Shown in pieces: positions 1-9,422 of a stretch of DNA of 64,000 nt. The notes beneath the pieces were generated by a model. That model was not told the origin of the DNA and made no database searches. It saw only the letters and a list, made by a program, of their open reading frames with translations. The first letter of the stretch is position 1; each line of letters begins with the position of its first letter. Both the position numbers and the translations under genes were made by a program. The stretch spans positions 62,001-126,000 of the forward strand of contig NZ_FOOQ01000006.1 of NCBI RefSeq assembly GCF_900113245.1. Direction: 5' to 3'. The DNA comes from Halopelagius inordinatus (GTDB lineage Archaea > Halobacteriota > Halobacteria > Halobacteriales > Haloferacaceae).

Positions 1-7
1 CCTCTTA

Positions 8-15
8 GAGGAGGT
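8..15 (+). promoter_or_regulatory. Strong Shine-Dalgarno site of nirA
   Basis: GAGGAGGT lies five bases before the ATG at 21 and fixes that start. Many haloarchaeal genes in this window have no such site, so this gene is probably translated from a leadered or polycistronic message that begins left of the window. Confidence 0.75.
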
Positions 16-20
16 AGATT

Positions 21-1724
21 ATGAATACTGTCGAACGCTGGAAACAGGAGAAACACCCCCTCGACGTGGTGGAAGACGTCCACGAGTACGCCGCGGAGGG
101 ACTCACGTTCGAGGAGATAGAGGAACGGGCCGGAGAGGGCGAGTGGGAGCGTCTGAAGTGGGCCGGGATGTACAGTCACGGGCGGCAGGACGGGTACTTC
201 ATGGTCCGAACGAAGGTGCCCGGCGGCCACCTCACGCCCGACCAAGCCGAGGTGATAGGCGAAGTCGCGTCGGAGTACGCCACCGCGCCGCCGGAACACG
301 GCGGGCGAGAGCAAAACGACATCTGGGGCGACGCCTTCCTCGACATCACCACGCGCCAGGATATCCAGATGCACTGGATAGAGCTAGCGGACATGCCCGA
401 GGTGTGGGAGAAGTACGACGAGGTGGGCCTGACGACGATTCAGGGATGCGGCGACGGGGCGCGAAACGTTCTCGGATGCCCCGCCGCCGGGTTGACAGAC
501 CACGAGTGTTTCGACGCCCAACCCGTCGTGGACGCCGTCTCGGACTACTTCACGGGCAACCGAGAGTACGCGAACCTCCCGCGGAAGTTCAAGATGACCG
601 TGACGGGGTGCCGCGAGGACTGCGCGCAGTCGCAGATAAACGACGTGGGCCTCACGCCGGCGCGTAAGGAGGAACCCGGAGCGAACGTCTACGGCTTTCA
701 CGTCCGGGTCGGCGGCGGCCTCTCGGACGGGCCGCGGATGGCCTCGAACCTCGACGTGTTCGTCCCGCCGGAGGACGCAGTCGAGTTCTGCCGCGCCGTC
801 GCACAGACGTTCAAAGAACTCGGCGACAGGAACAACCGCGGCGTCTGTCGGATGCGGTATCTCGTCGAACAGATGGGAGCCGATGCGTTCGAGGCGGCCG
901 TCCGCGAGCGGTGCGACGTGGAACTCCCGACGCGGGGAACCGACCTCACGCGGAGTTACACCGGCGACCACGTCGGCGTCCGAGAACAGAAACAGGACGG
1001 CCTCCGCTACGTCGGATTCAACGTCATCGGCGGCCGGATGGGCGGCGACGAGTTCGTCGAGGCCGCCCGCGCGGCCAGAGAGTACGGAACCGAAGACGCG
1101 TCGGTGCGTCTGGCGACGGACCAGAACTTCCTCGTCACGCACGTCCCGAGGGAGAACGTTTCCGACCTCCTGAACGAACCGTTCGCTCGGAAGTACGAAC
1201 ACGACCCGGGGCCGTTCGCCCGCGGCGCGGTCGGATGCACCGGATCCGAGTTCTGCAACTACGGCATCATCGAGACGAAGAACCGCGTCTACCGGTGGGC
1301 GAAAGCGTTAGACCGGCGGATAGAGACGCCCGACGACCTAGACGTCGTCCGGATGCACATGTCTGGATGTTCGGCGTCGTGCGCCCAACCGCAAATCGCG
1401 GACATCGGCTTCCGCGGGGAGACGGTGACGATGGACGACCCAGAGGGGACGACGAACGAGGAGGGAGACAATATCGTCGAGGGGATGGACTTCGGACTCG
1501 GCGGGTCTCTGGGGTCCGACAACGAGTTCCTCGATTGGGTCGAGAACGCCGTCCCCGCGAGGGCGGTGATTCCGGCCCTCGAAGAACTGTTCGCGGCGTA
1601 CGCCGACGAACGCGAGGACGGCGAACGTTTCTACGAGTGGACGCGCCGCGTCGAGAACGACCGCCTGCGAACCGTCATGCAGGGCGCGGACGCCGACGTC
1701 GCCGGAGGTGTCGCCAGTGACTGA
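21..1724 (+). CDS. nirA: Ferredoxin-type nitrite reductase (siroheme, [4Fe-4S])
   Basis: A 567-residue protein with the duplicated nitrite/sulfite reductase fold: two ferredoxin-like half domains (about residues 50-125 and 320-390), each followed by a siroheme/Fe-S half. The cluster ligands are visible as CTGSEFC (C406, C412) and GCSASC (C450, C454), and the surrounding CTGxxFCxxxIIETK and IADIGF text matches nitrite rather than sulfite reductases. By family it reduces nitrite to ammonium with six electrons in the cytoplasm. The stop overlaps the next gene by eight bases, so the two are translationally coupled and the FrhB-like neighbour is a plausible electron donor. Sulfite reductase activity cannot be excluded from sequence. 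Confidence 0.88.
   Translation: MNTVERWKQEKHPLDVVEDVHEYAAEGLTFEEIEERAGEGEWERLKWAGMYSHGRQDGYFMVRTKVPGGHLTPDQAEVIGEVASEYATAPPEHGGREQNDIWGDAFLDITTRQDIQMHWIELADMPEVWEKYDEVGLTTIQGCGDGARNVLGCPAAGLTDHECFDAQPVVDAVSDYFTGNREYANLPRKFKMTVTGCREDCAQSQINDVGLTPARKEEPGANVYGFHVRVGGGLSDGPRMASNLDVFVPPEDAVEFCRAVAQTFKELGDRNNRGVCRMRYLVEQMGADAFEAAVRERCDVELPTRGTDLTRSYTGDHVGVREQKQDGLRYVGFNVIGGRMGGDEFVEAARAAREYGTEDASVRLATDQNFLVTHVPRENVSDLLNEPFARKYEHDPGPFARGAVGCTGSEFCNYGIIETKNRVYRWAKALDRRIETPDDLDVVRMHMSGCSASCAQPQIADIGFRGETVTMDDPEGTTNEEGDNIVEGMDFGLGGSLGSDNEFLDWVENAVPARAVIPALEELFAAYADEREDGERFYEWTRRVENDRLRTVMQGADADVAGGVASD
1704..1710 (+). promoter_or_regulatory. Internal Shine-Dalgarno site deciding the start of the FrhB-like gene
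   Basis: GGAGGTG inside the end of nirA is six bases before the GTG at 1717. It favours 1717 over the GTG at 1708, which lies inside the SD itself. Confidence 0.6.
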
Positions 1725-3363
1725 CGAGAGCGAACGCGGAGGGTCCGGGCGGGAGGAACGGACCCTCCCGCGCGTTCCCGACGCGAGAGACGACGGGGAG
1801 GCGGCCGTCCCGTCGGTGGACGGGAGCGCACCCGGCCGAACGCCGGACGCGGACCCCGAGGCGAAACTCATCAAGTACCGAAAGCGACCCGCGAAGTCGC
1901 GTTCGTCGGACAGCGATTCCCCGAGTAGTTGCGGATGCGGCGGCGGATGCGCGTGCGGCCTCGCGTCCGGCGGTGGCGGAGAGAGCGAGGACAGCGAAGC
2001 GGTCGCAGACGGCGGCGCGCGCCCGACGAACGTGGACGAAGAGGGGAACCTCCGAGACTTGACCTTCACCGAACCGGCCGCGGGGAAGAGCCAAGACGTC
2101 TACGACGACGCGCCGGACAAGCGCGTGCAGGTGCCCGAGAGCGTCGAGTTGGAGACGCCGGGCTACTCCATCCGCAGCGAGATGAACGACATCGAGGAGT
2201 CCGACGACAAGACGTGGTTCATGGAACTCGACGCGGCGGTCATAGACGAGGGGCGGTGCATCCAGTGCGGCACCTGCGTCGCTTCCTGTCCCTCCGACTC
2301 CATCGGCATCGGCGACGACGGACTCCCCGAACTGGTGAAGATGTGTACGGGCTGTTCGCTCTGTTGGGATTTCTGCCCGCGCGGCGGCCTGCGGTACGAG
2401 CGCCAGTGGAAGATTACCGGCGGCGACGACAACGTGAAAGGCGCGGGCGACCCGATAACTGAGTTCTCCGCGAAAGTCGAAGAGGAGTGGCGCGAGAACT
2501 CCCAAGACGGCGGCGTCGTCACGTCCGTGCTGATACACCTGCTCGAAGCGGGCGAGATAGACGGCGCACTCGTCGCCACGGAGTCCGAAGACGAGGCGTG
2601 GAAGGCGGAGTCGTTCCTCGCGACGACGCCCGAGGAACTGATAGCGAACGCCGGGAGTTTCTACAACCAGACGATGGCGCTCGGCAACCTCGATATGGAC
2701 CAGTGGGAGGAGAAACTCCCCGACAAGCCCCCAGAAGATCTGTCTCTCGCACTCGTGGGGACGCCCTGCGAAATCGAGGGCATCCGCGCGCTACAGGACT
2801 TCGAGTGGGAGTACGCCTCCCAAGAGGACGGCGTCCGCGCGATAGACTACACTATCGCGTTGATGTGCACGAAGAACTTCAACTACCACCGCCTCGTCGG
2901 CGAGCAACTGGCCGAGAAGCGCGATTTGCCGCCGGACGACATCGGGAAACTCGACGTCCTCGACGGGAAGATGATGGCGTACGGCCACGACGGCGAGATG
3001 ATTCTGGAAGAAGACGTGGAGGCGTTCCACGACGCCGCACTCAAAGGGTGCGACGAGTGCGCGGATTTCACGGGCTACTGTGCGGACATCACCGTCGGCT
3101 CCGTCGGGTCCGCAGACGAGTATTCGAGCGTCATCGTCCGCACCGAGACGGGACTCGACGCGTGGGAACTGACAGAACCCGACCTCGACCACCACGACTT
3201 AGAGGACCGGTCGGCCGTCGGCGGCCTCCAATCGTGGGACAAAAAGAAGGCGTTCGAGTCGCTCGAACGCCCGTTCGACCCGGATGCCCCGCGGTTCATC
3301 GAGTACGCGGAACACGCCGCGAACTACGGGACGACGCTCCGCGCTCACGAATCGGACCACTGA
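1717..3363 (+). CDS. FrhB/F420H2-dehydrogenase-like iron-sulfur flavoprotein
   Basis: About 548 residues from the GTG at 1717. Order of parts: a low-complexity acidic N-terminus of roughly 140 residues holding a CxCxxxCxC cluster (C72, C74, C78, C80), then two ferredoxin-type [4Fe-4S] motifs (CIQCGTCVASCP at 181-192 and CTGCSLCWDFCP at 210-221), then the FrhB N- and C-terminal domains, with conserved CEIEG, MCTKNF and GCDECADFTGYC motifs. The family couples F420H2 or a related two-electron donor through FAD to Fe-S clusters. Overlap with nirA suggests it feeds electrons to nitrite reductase; the donor (F420H2, NADH or ferredoxin) is inference. It could also be a general ferredoxin reductase. 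Confidence 0.75.
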   Translation: MTDESERGGSGREERTLPRVPDARDDGEAAVPSVDGSAPGRTPDADPEAKLIKYRKRPAKSRSSDSDSPSSCGCGGGCACGLASGGGGESEDSEAVADGGARPTNVDEEGNLRDLTFTEPAAGKSQDVYDDAPDKRVQVPESVELETPGYSIRSEMNDIEESDDKTWFMELDAAVIDEGRCIQCGTCVASCPSDSIGIGDDGLPELVKMCTGCSLCWDFCPRGGLRYERQWKITGGDDNVKGAGDPITEFSAKVEEEWRENSQDGGVVTSVLIHLLEAGEIDGALVATESEDEAWKAESFLATTPEELIANAGSFYNQTMALGNLDMDQWEEKLPDKPPEDLSLALVGTPCEIEGIRALQDFEWEYASQEDGVRAIDYTIALMCTKNFNYHRLVGEQLAEKRDLPPDDIGKLDVLDGKMMAYGHDGEMILEEDVEAFHDAALKGCDECADFTGYCADITVGSVGSADEYSSVIVRTETGLDAWELTEPDLDHHDLEDRSAVGGLQSWDKKKAFESLERPFDPDAPRFIEYAEHAANYGTTLRAHESDH

Positions 3364-3454
3364 GTCGGCGGACACGCCGACAGAGCGGGCCGGAGGATTT
3401 CCCGTCTACTCCGCTCGGACGCGCTTCGCGCACGCGAGTCCCGCCGAACCGAAC

Positions 3455-4330
3455 TCACCTCTCGCGCCACCAGCGACGGACGCCGTCGGCCCACCCGTCC
3501 CCGAACAGGTAGGTTCTCGGGTGACGCCGCCCGTCGGGGTTCGGCGCTTCGGTCGTCCACCGCGCGACGGAGACGCTCAGGACAGCTAACCCGACGCCCG
3601 CCACGACGTCCGTCGCCCAGTGGATGCCGAGATACATCGTCGAGACGGAGATGGAGAGAGCGAGTGCGCCGGAGATGGGGAACCACCGTGGGTAGACGCG
3701 TCGGAACCGGTAGGCGAGGATGGCGACGGTGACGGACAACGAGGTGTGGAGCGACGGGAAGACGTTGGTGTTCGTGTTCACCTCCGTCGTCAGGAGTTGC
3801 GCCTCCGGCCACGTGGTGTACAGGAGCGACTCCACGAGTTCGGGCATGAAGTTCCGCGGTCCGTACGCGATGAACACGACGTAACAGACCAGTCCGACGC
3901 CGTAGTTGACGATGTACGCGACGACGAGTTCGTACAGCGAACTCGGGTCGTCGTGGAGGAGATACGCCGCGAGCGGAAACGTCAGTACGAACACGTACCC
4001 GAAGACGTAGACGAATCCGAAGTACGCGGTCAGCGCCGGCGTCGAGAGCGACTGGAGGAACGCGACGAACTCCCCCTCGACGGCGTGGATGTAGCCCGTG
4101 ATGTTGATGCCGATGAGCCACGAGAGTTCGAGTCCGACGTCTCGGACGACGCCGTTGGCCGCGAGGACGACGAGGAGAACGCCGAGGACGGGTGCGACGG
4201 TTCGGAGATTCGACCGCACCGCGTCGGCCGGGGTTCGCATGCGAGACGGGCCGACGACGACGGCGAAGCCGACGACGAAGAGGACGAGAACGCCCCCGCC
4301 GACTTGCGCGGCCACTTCGAGCAGTCCCAT
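3455..4330 (-). CDS. PAP2-superfamily membrane phosphatase/phosphotransferase
   Basis: A 291-residue protein with about six to seven hydrophobic segments. The PAP2 catalytic motifs are present in modified form: GPRN in place of RP, FPSLHTS (PSxH) and MYLGIHWATD (HxxxD), the pattern of the inositol-phosphorylceramide-synthase-like branch. Probable role: hydrolysis or transfer of lipid-linked phosphate at the membrane surface. It starts three bases after the upstream binding-protein gene stops, so the two are probably co-transcribed. The exact lipid substrate is unknown. Confidence 0.75.
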   Translation of the reverse strand: MGLLEVAAQVGGGVLVLFVVGFAVVVGPSRMRTPADAVRSNLRTVAPVLGVLLVVLAANGVVRDVGLELSWLIGINITGYIHAVEGEFVAFLQSLSTPALTAYFGFVYVFGYVFVLTFPLAAYLLHDDPSSLYELVVAYIVNYGVGLVCYVVFIAYGPRNFMPELVESLLYTTWPEAQLLTTEVNTNTNVFPSLHTSLSVTVAILAYRFRRVYPRWFPISGALALSISVSTMYLGIHWATDVVAGVGLAVLSVSVARWTTEAPNPDGRRHPRTYLFGDGWADGVRRWWRER

Positions 4331-4333
4331 CTG

Positions 4334-6196
4334 TTACCCTCCGACGAGTTTTCCGTCCTCGTACTGGAAGCCCGCGTCGCGAAACGCTTCTCTGACGCGT
4401 TCGACGTCCAGTTCGCCGTTCGTCCCGAGAAACGGCGTGACGGGGTCTTCGCCGTCCCACCGCAGGTCCGAGGGGAGCCACCGAGTCCCGTCGAGCGGGC
4501 TGGCGGCAGGTTGGGCGTACCCCTTGAACACCTCGGAGGTGAGGTGGCGTTTGTCCACGAGGTGCGCGAGGGTGTTTCGGAACCGGGGGTTCGTAAGCGG
4601 CGGGCGACGCGCGTTGTAGCCGACGAGATAGAACCACTGAGAGCGGCGGACGACCAAATCGAGGGCGCTGGCGCGGCCGATTCGCGGCACCGTGGCGGCC
4701 CCGAGGGGGGTGCCGGTCACGTCCGCGTCGTCGCTCGCGACGGTCTCTGCGGCGGTCATGTCCGACCCGACGACGCTGAAGGTGAGGCGGTCGAACGCGG
4801 GGGCGTCAGCGAGTTGCGGCGGGACGCCGTCGACGTCGTCGCGACTGAGGAAGTGGTCGTCGAACCGGTCGAGCACCAGCGTCTCTCGCGGCGTGTTCCG
4901 GACGAATTCGAGCGGACCGCTCCCCACCGGCGGGATGTTGTTCGTCACGAGGGCCTCGGTGGCACCGCCGAGTTCGATGCCGCCGACGGACGCGGCCCCC
5001 GTCCGGTCCGCCCAGACGTGACTCGGGAGCACCGGCACGGTCAACGCGCGGGTCGCCACCCGCGGTTCGCAGTCGACGAACTGGATTTCGACCGTCCGAG
5101 AATCGACCGCTCGGACGTCGGTGACGAGACTACTCCGCCCTTGGAACCGGGGCGCCGGAACGGGGCCGCTGTCGTCCTCGCCGTCTTCGGTCTCTATCGT
5201 CGATCCGAGCGACGTGTCCGCGAGGAACGAGTAGGTGAACTCGACGTCCGAGGCGGTGAGCGGTTCGCCGTCGTGCCAGACGGTATCGTCGCGGAGTTCG
5301 ATCCGAGCGACCGGTCCGTCGTCGCCCTCAGAGAACGCCCACGAGGCCGCGAGCCAGGGTTCGACCGTCACCCCGTTTCGCGAGTAGCCGAGCGAGTCGT
5401 ACAGAAGCCCCATGATGGCGCTGCTGCGGCGGAACTCGACCGCGAGCGGATTCAGATTCTGCGTCGGGCGTTCGTCGGTCGTCACGACCTCTAGGTGGGG
5501 TTCGTCGGCGTCCGACTCGTCGAGTGGGGTGTTCGACCCGTCGAGTGAGGCGTCCTCGACGTCGCCGCGTCGGTTCAGATCGAGATAGCCCATGGGCGAC
5601 TGCAGGTCGGTGTTCTGCCAGTTGGTAAAGCGGTCCGTCCGTGCGGCGCGGATGTCGTCGGGGAAGCCGACGACGGTAAACGGCTGCGTCGCGGCGACGG
5701 ATTTGAGCAGCCGTTCGACCGCGTCGCGGCGGTCGGAACCCGTCGAGCGCCGCTGTTCTTCGAGCAGGCCGTCCACGTCCAGATTGGTGTATCCGAACGG
5801 GTTCTGCCACCCTTGCCTGCCCGCGAATCGGGAGTGGAGAAGCGAGAAGAGAGCGTCGGGCGTCCCGAACTGCGCCGGCGTCGGCGCGACGAAGAGGTCG
5901 AAATCGTGGTTCAAAAGCACCTGTCTGAGTAGCTCCTCTTCGGCCATCGGCGTGACCTGCACGTCGATTCCGGCGGTTCGGAACCACTCGGCGACCTGAC
6001 GGGCGATTCTGAGAGCGTACGGGTCCGCGTCGGCCGGGGCGGTCTTGATCTGGAGGCTCACCTGGTCGGGCGACTGCCACCCCGTGGCCGCCCTCAGGCG
6101 ACTGGCACAACCGCTTCCGAGGACGGTCACGCCGCTGGCGAGCGAAGCGAGAACGGCTCGCCGACGGACGGGAGTCGAGGTGGACGGCTGTGTCAT
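4334..6196 (-). CDS. Family 5 (peptide/nickel type) ABC substrate-binding lipoprotein, orphan
   Basis: 620 residues from the ATG at 6196. That start gives a short N-terminus with a twin-arginine stretch (VRRRAVLAS) and a lipobox ending in GSGC, so the product is a Tat-exported lipoprotein; the longer upstream reading adds a non-signal extension. The body matches SBP_bac_5 proteins, including the conserved LxVxTTDxPxxLNPL-like region and a WHDGEPLTASDVEFTYSFL stretch. No permease or ATPase gene is adjacent; the neighbour is a PAP2 enzyme three bases downstream. It may serve a distant transporter or have another surface role. Confidence 0.82.
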   Translation of the reverse strand: MTQPSTSTPVRRRAVLASLASGVTVLGSGCASRLRAATGWQSPDQVSLQIKTAPADADPYALRIARQVAEWFRTAGIDVQVTPMAEEELLRQVLLNHDFDLFVAPTPAQFGTPDALFSLLHSRFAGRQGWQNPFGYTNLDVDGLLEEQRRSTGSDRRDAVERLLKSVAATQPFTVVGFPDDIRAARTDRFTNWQNTDLQSPMGYLDLNRRGDVEDASLDGSNTPLDESDADEPHLEVVTTDERPTQNLNPLAVEFRRSSAIMGLLYDSLGYSRNGVTVEPWLAASWAFSEGDDGPVARIELRDDTVWHDGEPLTASDVEFTYSFLADTSLGSTIETEDGEDDSGPVPAPRFQGRSSLVTDVRAVDSRTVEIQFVDCEPRVATRALTVPVLPSHVWADRTGAASVGGIELGGATEALVTNNIPPVGSGPLEFVRNTPRETLVLDRFDDHFLSRDDVDGVPPQLADAPAFDRLTFSVVGSDMTAAETVASDDADVTGTPLGAATVPRIGRASALDLVVRRSQWFYLVGYNARRPPLTNPRFRNTLAHLVDKRHLTSEVFKGYAQPAASPLDGTRWLPSDLRWDGEDPVTPFLGTNGELDVERVREAFRDAGFQYEDGKLVGG

Positions 6197-6428
6197 TCGG
6201 TTCGTACACCGTTGTGAATCTGGTCTAATATCTCTTCGGACTTCGCCTCGGGTGAGAGGACGTATCATATTCATGTGATATGTATATTCCCTCCCGAATG
6301 AATTACCTGAATACGCCCTGAAAAACGCCATACACCGGCTGTATCGGTCGTTTACGGAGAGTGACGCGCCCAGTCAGAGAGCGACGATAAACAGGGAGCT
6401 TATTGGCGAGCGACAAGATTGATTCGCC

Positions 6429-7820
6429 ATGGCACCCCGGAGGCGAACGGTTCGTACTGTGCTCGCTGCGCTCGTCTTTCTCTCCGCCGCGGTACTCGTG
6501 GTCGGATACGTCGACGCCGAGCGAACGAGTGACAAAGTGACCGGCGACCCGTCCGTCGAGCAGGCGTTCCAGACGGGCGACCGCTCACCGGTCGTCGGTA
6601 GTCGACCGAACGTGACCGTCGTCGCCACCGACTCGAACGCGTTCGTCGGCGACGAGGGCGACGGCCCGCGCGCCCGCGCAGAACTCGCCGCGTTCGCTCC
6701 GGACGGGAGCATCTACTACTACCAAGACAACCACACGCGCTACTGGGACGTCGACCCCGTCTCCGGAACCGAATCGACGGTCGAGTTCGTCTACGCCGAC
6801 CACCTCGGCGAGGACGTCTGCGACGAGACGGTCTGTACCCGCAACGGCGTCGAACGGGTGAACCTCACCACGGGCGAACGGACGCAGGTGTACAGTCGCG
6901 TCACGCCCGGTAAACACTCGACACGGTGGCACGACGTCGACCGAATCGACGACCACCGCCTGCTGGTCGCCGACATCGACAGAGACCGCGTGTACGTCGT
7001 CAACACGACCACCGAACTGATCGAGTGGGAGTGGGACGCCCAATCCGAGTTCGACGTCACGGAAAGCGGCGGCCCGTTCCCGAGCGACTGGACCCACCTC
7101 AACGACGTGGAACACGTCGAAATCGACGGCCGAGACGCCGCCATGGTCAGCCTCCGGAACCACGACCAAGTCGCGTTCATCGACTTCGAGCGCGGACTGA
7201 TGGAAGAGTGGACGCTCGGCGAGGACGGCGACCACGAGACGATATACGAACAGCACAACCCCGACTTCGTCCCGGCCGAACGCGGCGGACCGGCGGTGGT
7301 CGTCGCGGACTCCGAGAACGGACGCGTCGTCGAGTACCAACGCGAAGACGGCGAGTGGAACCGGACGTGGACGTGGGAAGACCAGCGCGTCCAGTGGCCG
7401 CGGGACGCCGACCGCCTCCCGAACGGCCACACCCTCGTCACCGACTCGAACGGTGACCGCGTCTTCGAGGTGAACCAGTCCGGCGACATCGTCTGGTCCG
7501 CGACGGTCGGCTTCCCCTACGAGTCCGAGCGGCTCGGAACCGGCGACGAGAGCGCGGGCGGCGAGAGCGCCGCCAGCCTCGGCCTCTCCTCGCGGGCACC
7601 GTCCGAGGAGAACCGCTCTGCCCTGACGCGGGCGCAGGCGGCACTGCCGCCGAAGGTGACGAACGCCATCTCGTACGCCTTCCCGCGGTGGGTCGGGGCC
7701 TTCGAGGCGTTCGCGGTCGTCCTGTTGGTCGCGTCGCTCCTCTGTTGGGCCGTCTTCGAGTACCGGTGGACGAACGTCACGGTCGGCGTCCGCTCGCCGT
7801 TACGTTTCGGACGCAGATGA
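6429..7820 (+). CDS. Arylsulfotransferase-like (ASST) membrane-anchored beta-propeller protein
   Basis: 463 residues with an N-terminal membrane segment (about 9-28), an extracellular domain and a C-terminal hydrophobic segment (about 420-445). The body has the repeating blade pattern of arylsulfate sulfotransferases (HDVDRIDDHRLLVADIDRDR, LPNGHTLVTDSNGDRVFEV). Several NxT/NxS sequons suggest N-glycosylation outside the cell. The stop overlaps the start of the next gene by four bases (ATGA), so the protein is probably made with the glycosyltransferase-like neighbour. Whether it transfers sulfate is not shown; a role in modifying surface glycans is inference. Confidence 0.72.
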   Translation: MAPRRRTVRTVLAALVFLSAAVLVVGYVDAERTSDKVTGDPSVEQAFQTGDRSPVVGSRPNVTVVATDSNAFVGDEGDGPRARAELAAFAPDGSIYYYQDNHTRYWDVDPVSGTESTVEFVYADHLGEDVCDETVCTRNGVERVNLTTGERTQVYSRVTPGKHSTRWHDVDRIDDHRLLVADIDRDRVYVVNTTTELIEWEWDAQSEFDVTESGGPFPSDWTHLNDVEHVEIDGRDAAMVSLRNHDQVAFIDFERGLMEEWTLGEDGDHETIYEQHNPDFVPAERGGPAVVVADSENGRVVEYQREDGEWNRTWTWEDQRVQWPRDADRLPNGHTLVTDSNGDRVFEVNQSGDIVWSATVGFPYESERLGTGDESAGGESAASLGLSSRAPSEENRSALTRAQAALPPKVTNAISYAFPRWVGAFEAFAVVLLVASLLCWAVFEYRWTNVTVGVRSPLRFGRR

Positions 7821-9394
7821 CGGTTCGAGAGCCCTCGGTCGGTCGGGTGCGCGCGAGCGCCGACCGGATTCGCCGCGTCGTTCCGCTCGAGGCGCGCGAC
7901 CGCAGGTGGCTGACGCTCGCGGTCGTTCCGAGCGTCGTCGCCGTCTTCGTCTACCTCCTGACGAACCCGTATCCGGCCTACGGCGCCGGGCTGTACGTCC
8001 AAATCGCCGAGGAGATAATTGCCGGGGGGTACGCTCCGCCGACCCGGATTCCGGGGTACACCGCCGACGGCGTCCCCTTCGCGTACCCGCCGCTACAGTT
8101 CTACGTGCTCGCCGCGCTCCTCGATTTCGGAGCCGACCCCGTCGCAGTCGCTCGGTTTCTCCCCAGCGTAGCGGTCGTCGCCGCCCAGGTTCCGGTCTAC
8201 CTCCTCGCGCGCGACTACACCGGCTCTCGCCCGACGGGGGCCGTCGCGGCGGCGATGGTGGCGCTCAACCCGCAGATACTGGAGTGGCACATCTCCGCGG
8301 GCGGCGTCGTCCGCGGGTTCGCCTTCCTCTACGCCCTGACCGCCATATACGCCGGCTACCACGTCTTCACCTCGGGCAGTCGAAGCGCCGTCCTCGCCGG
8401 ACTGCTGACGTTCGGCTTGACGCTTTTGACCCATCCGACGTACTCGCTTTTCGTCGTCGTGACGTATCTGCTCTTTTGGGCGGTTCTCGACCGCTCGCTC
8501 GGCGGGTTGGCCCGCGGTGCGGTCGTCGGACTCGGGGGAACCGCCGTGGCCGCGCCGTGGTTCGGATGGATTGCCACAGTCCACGGTATCGGGACGTTCA
8601 CCGCAGCGTCGAGCACTCACGGCGGTATCGGCGGTGGGTTGGACGCCCTGTACGGTGCCGTCTCGGTGTACACCGCCGTCCCGTTCGCGGCGGCGGCGTA
8701 CCTCCTTTTCGTCCGGCGAGAGTGGTTTCTTCCCGCCTGGTTCGTCGCCGCGGAACTGCTGTTCCAACAGCCCCGGTTCTCGTACACGGCGGGCGCGTTC
8801 GCCCTCGCCGCCACCGGACTCGACGTCGTACGACGGACGGGTGTTCTCGACCGGACCGGCGGCCGAAACGTCGACTGGCGCGCGGTGGGAGCGGCGACGC
8901 TGATACTCGTCGGCACCGTCGGCGGCGGGACGTACCTCGCCTACGAGATGTCGCTCACCACGGACCCTTCGACGCCCGAGTTCCTCGACGACGAGGCGGT
9001 GGCCGCGATGGAGTGGGCGGCCGCGGAGACGCCCGAAGACGCGACGTTCGTCGTCCTCGGCGACGCCGCCGAGTGGTTCCCCGCGTCCGCGGAGCGCACG
9101 ATACTGGTCGGTCCGTGGGGCGTCGAGTGGGAGGGCGCAGAGAGCTACGAGCCGCAACTCGACGCCTACACGGACGTCTCCCGCTGTCAGAACGTCGCCT
9201 GCGTCGAGGAAACCACCGCAACCGTCGGCGCGAATCCGGACTACGTCTACGTCCCGAAGGGCAGGTACACAGTCCGCGGCGCGGGAGTGGTGCAGTTCGG
9301 AACGCTCGACCGGTCGTTCGAGCAGTCGCCGCGGTGGGAACGGGCGTTCGAGAACGAGGGCGTCGTCATCTACCGCGCGGTGGACGCGGCGTGA
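7817..9394 (+). CDS. Multi-spanning glycosyltransferase-like membrane protein (GT39/ArnT type)
   Basis: 525 residues from the ATG at 7817, which overlaps the upstream stop as ATGA and leads into a natural N-terminus; the longer reading frame is a shadow. About ten membrane segments, beginning near residue 35, with an acidic loop after the first (PPTRIPGYTADGVPFAYPPL) and a soluble C-terminal domain of about 130 residues. This layout resembles dolichyl-phosphate-linked sugar transferases of the PMT/ArnT kind. Coupling to the ASST-like gene suggests work on cell-surface glycans. The sugar and acceptor are unknown. Confidence 0.65.
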   Translation: MTVREPSVGRVRASADRIRRVVPLEARDRRWLTLAVVPSVVAVFVYLLTNPYPAYGAGLYVQIAEEIIAGGYAPPTRIPGYTADGVPFAYPPLQFYVLAALLDFGADPVAVARFLPSVAVVAAQVPVYLLARDYTGSRPTGAVAAAMVALNPQILEWHISAGGVVRGFAFLYALTAIYAGYHVFTSGSRSAVLAGLLTFGLTLLTHPTYSLFVVVTYLLFWAVLDRSLGGLARGAVVGLGGTAVAAPWFGWIATVHGIGTFTAASSTHGGIGGGLDALYGAVSVYTAVPFAAAAYLLFVRREWFLPAWFVAAELLFQQPRFSYTAGAFALAATGLDVVRRTGVLDRTGGRNVDWRAVGAATLILVGTVGGGTYLAYEMSLTTDPSTPEFLDDEAVAAMEWAAAETPEDATFVVLGDAAEWFPASAERTILVGPWGVEWEGAESYEPQLDAYTDVSRCQNVACVEETTATVGANPDYVYVPKGRYTVRGAGVVQFGTLDRSFEQSPRWERAFENEGVVIYRAVDAA

Positions 9395-9422
9395 GAACGG
9401 GGGCGGCGCGGCCCGGGCCGTC

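Noticed and set aside
1338-2069. Minus-strand ORF across the nirA/FrhB junction
   Set aside because: Serine/arginine/proline-rich shadow opposite two well-supported genes.
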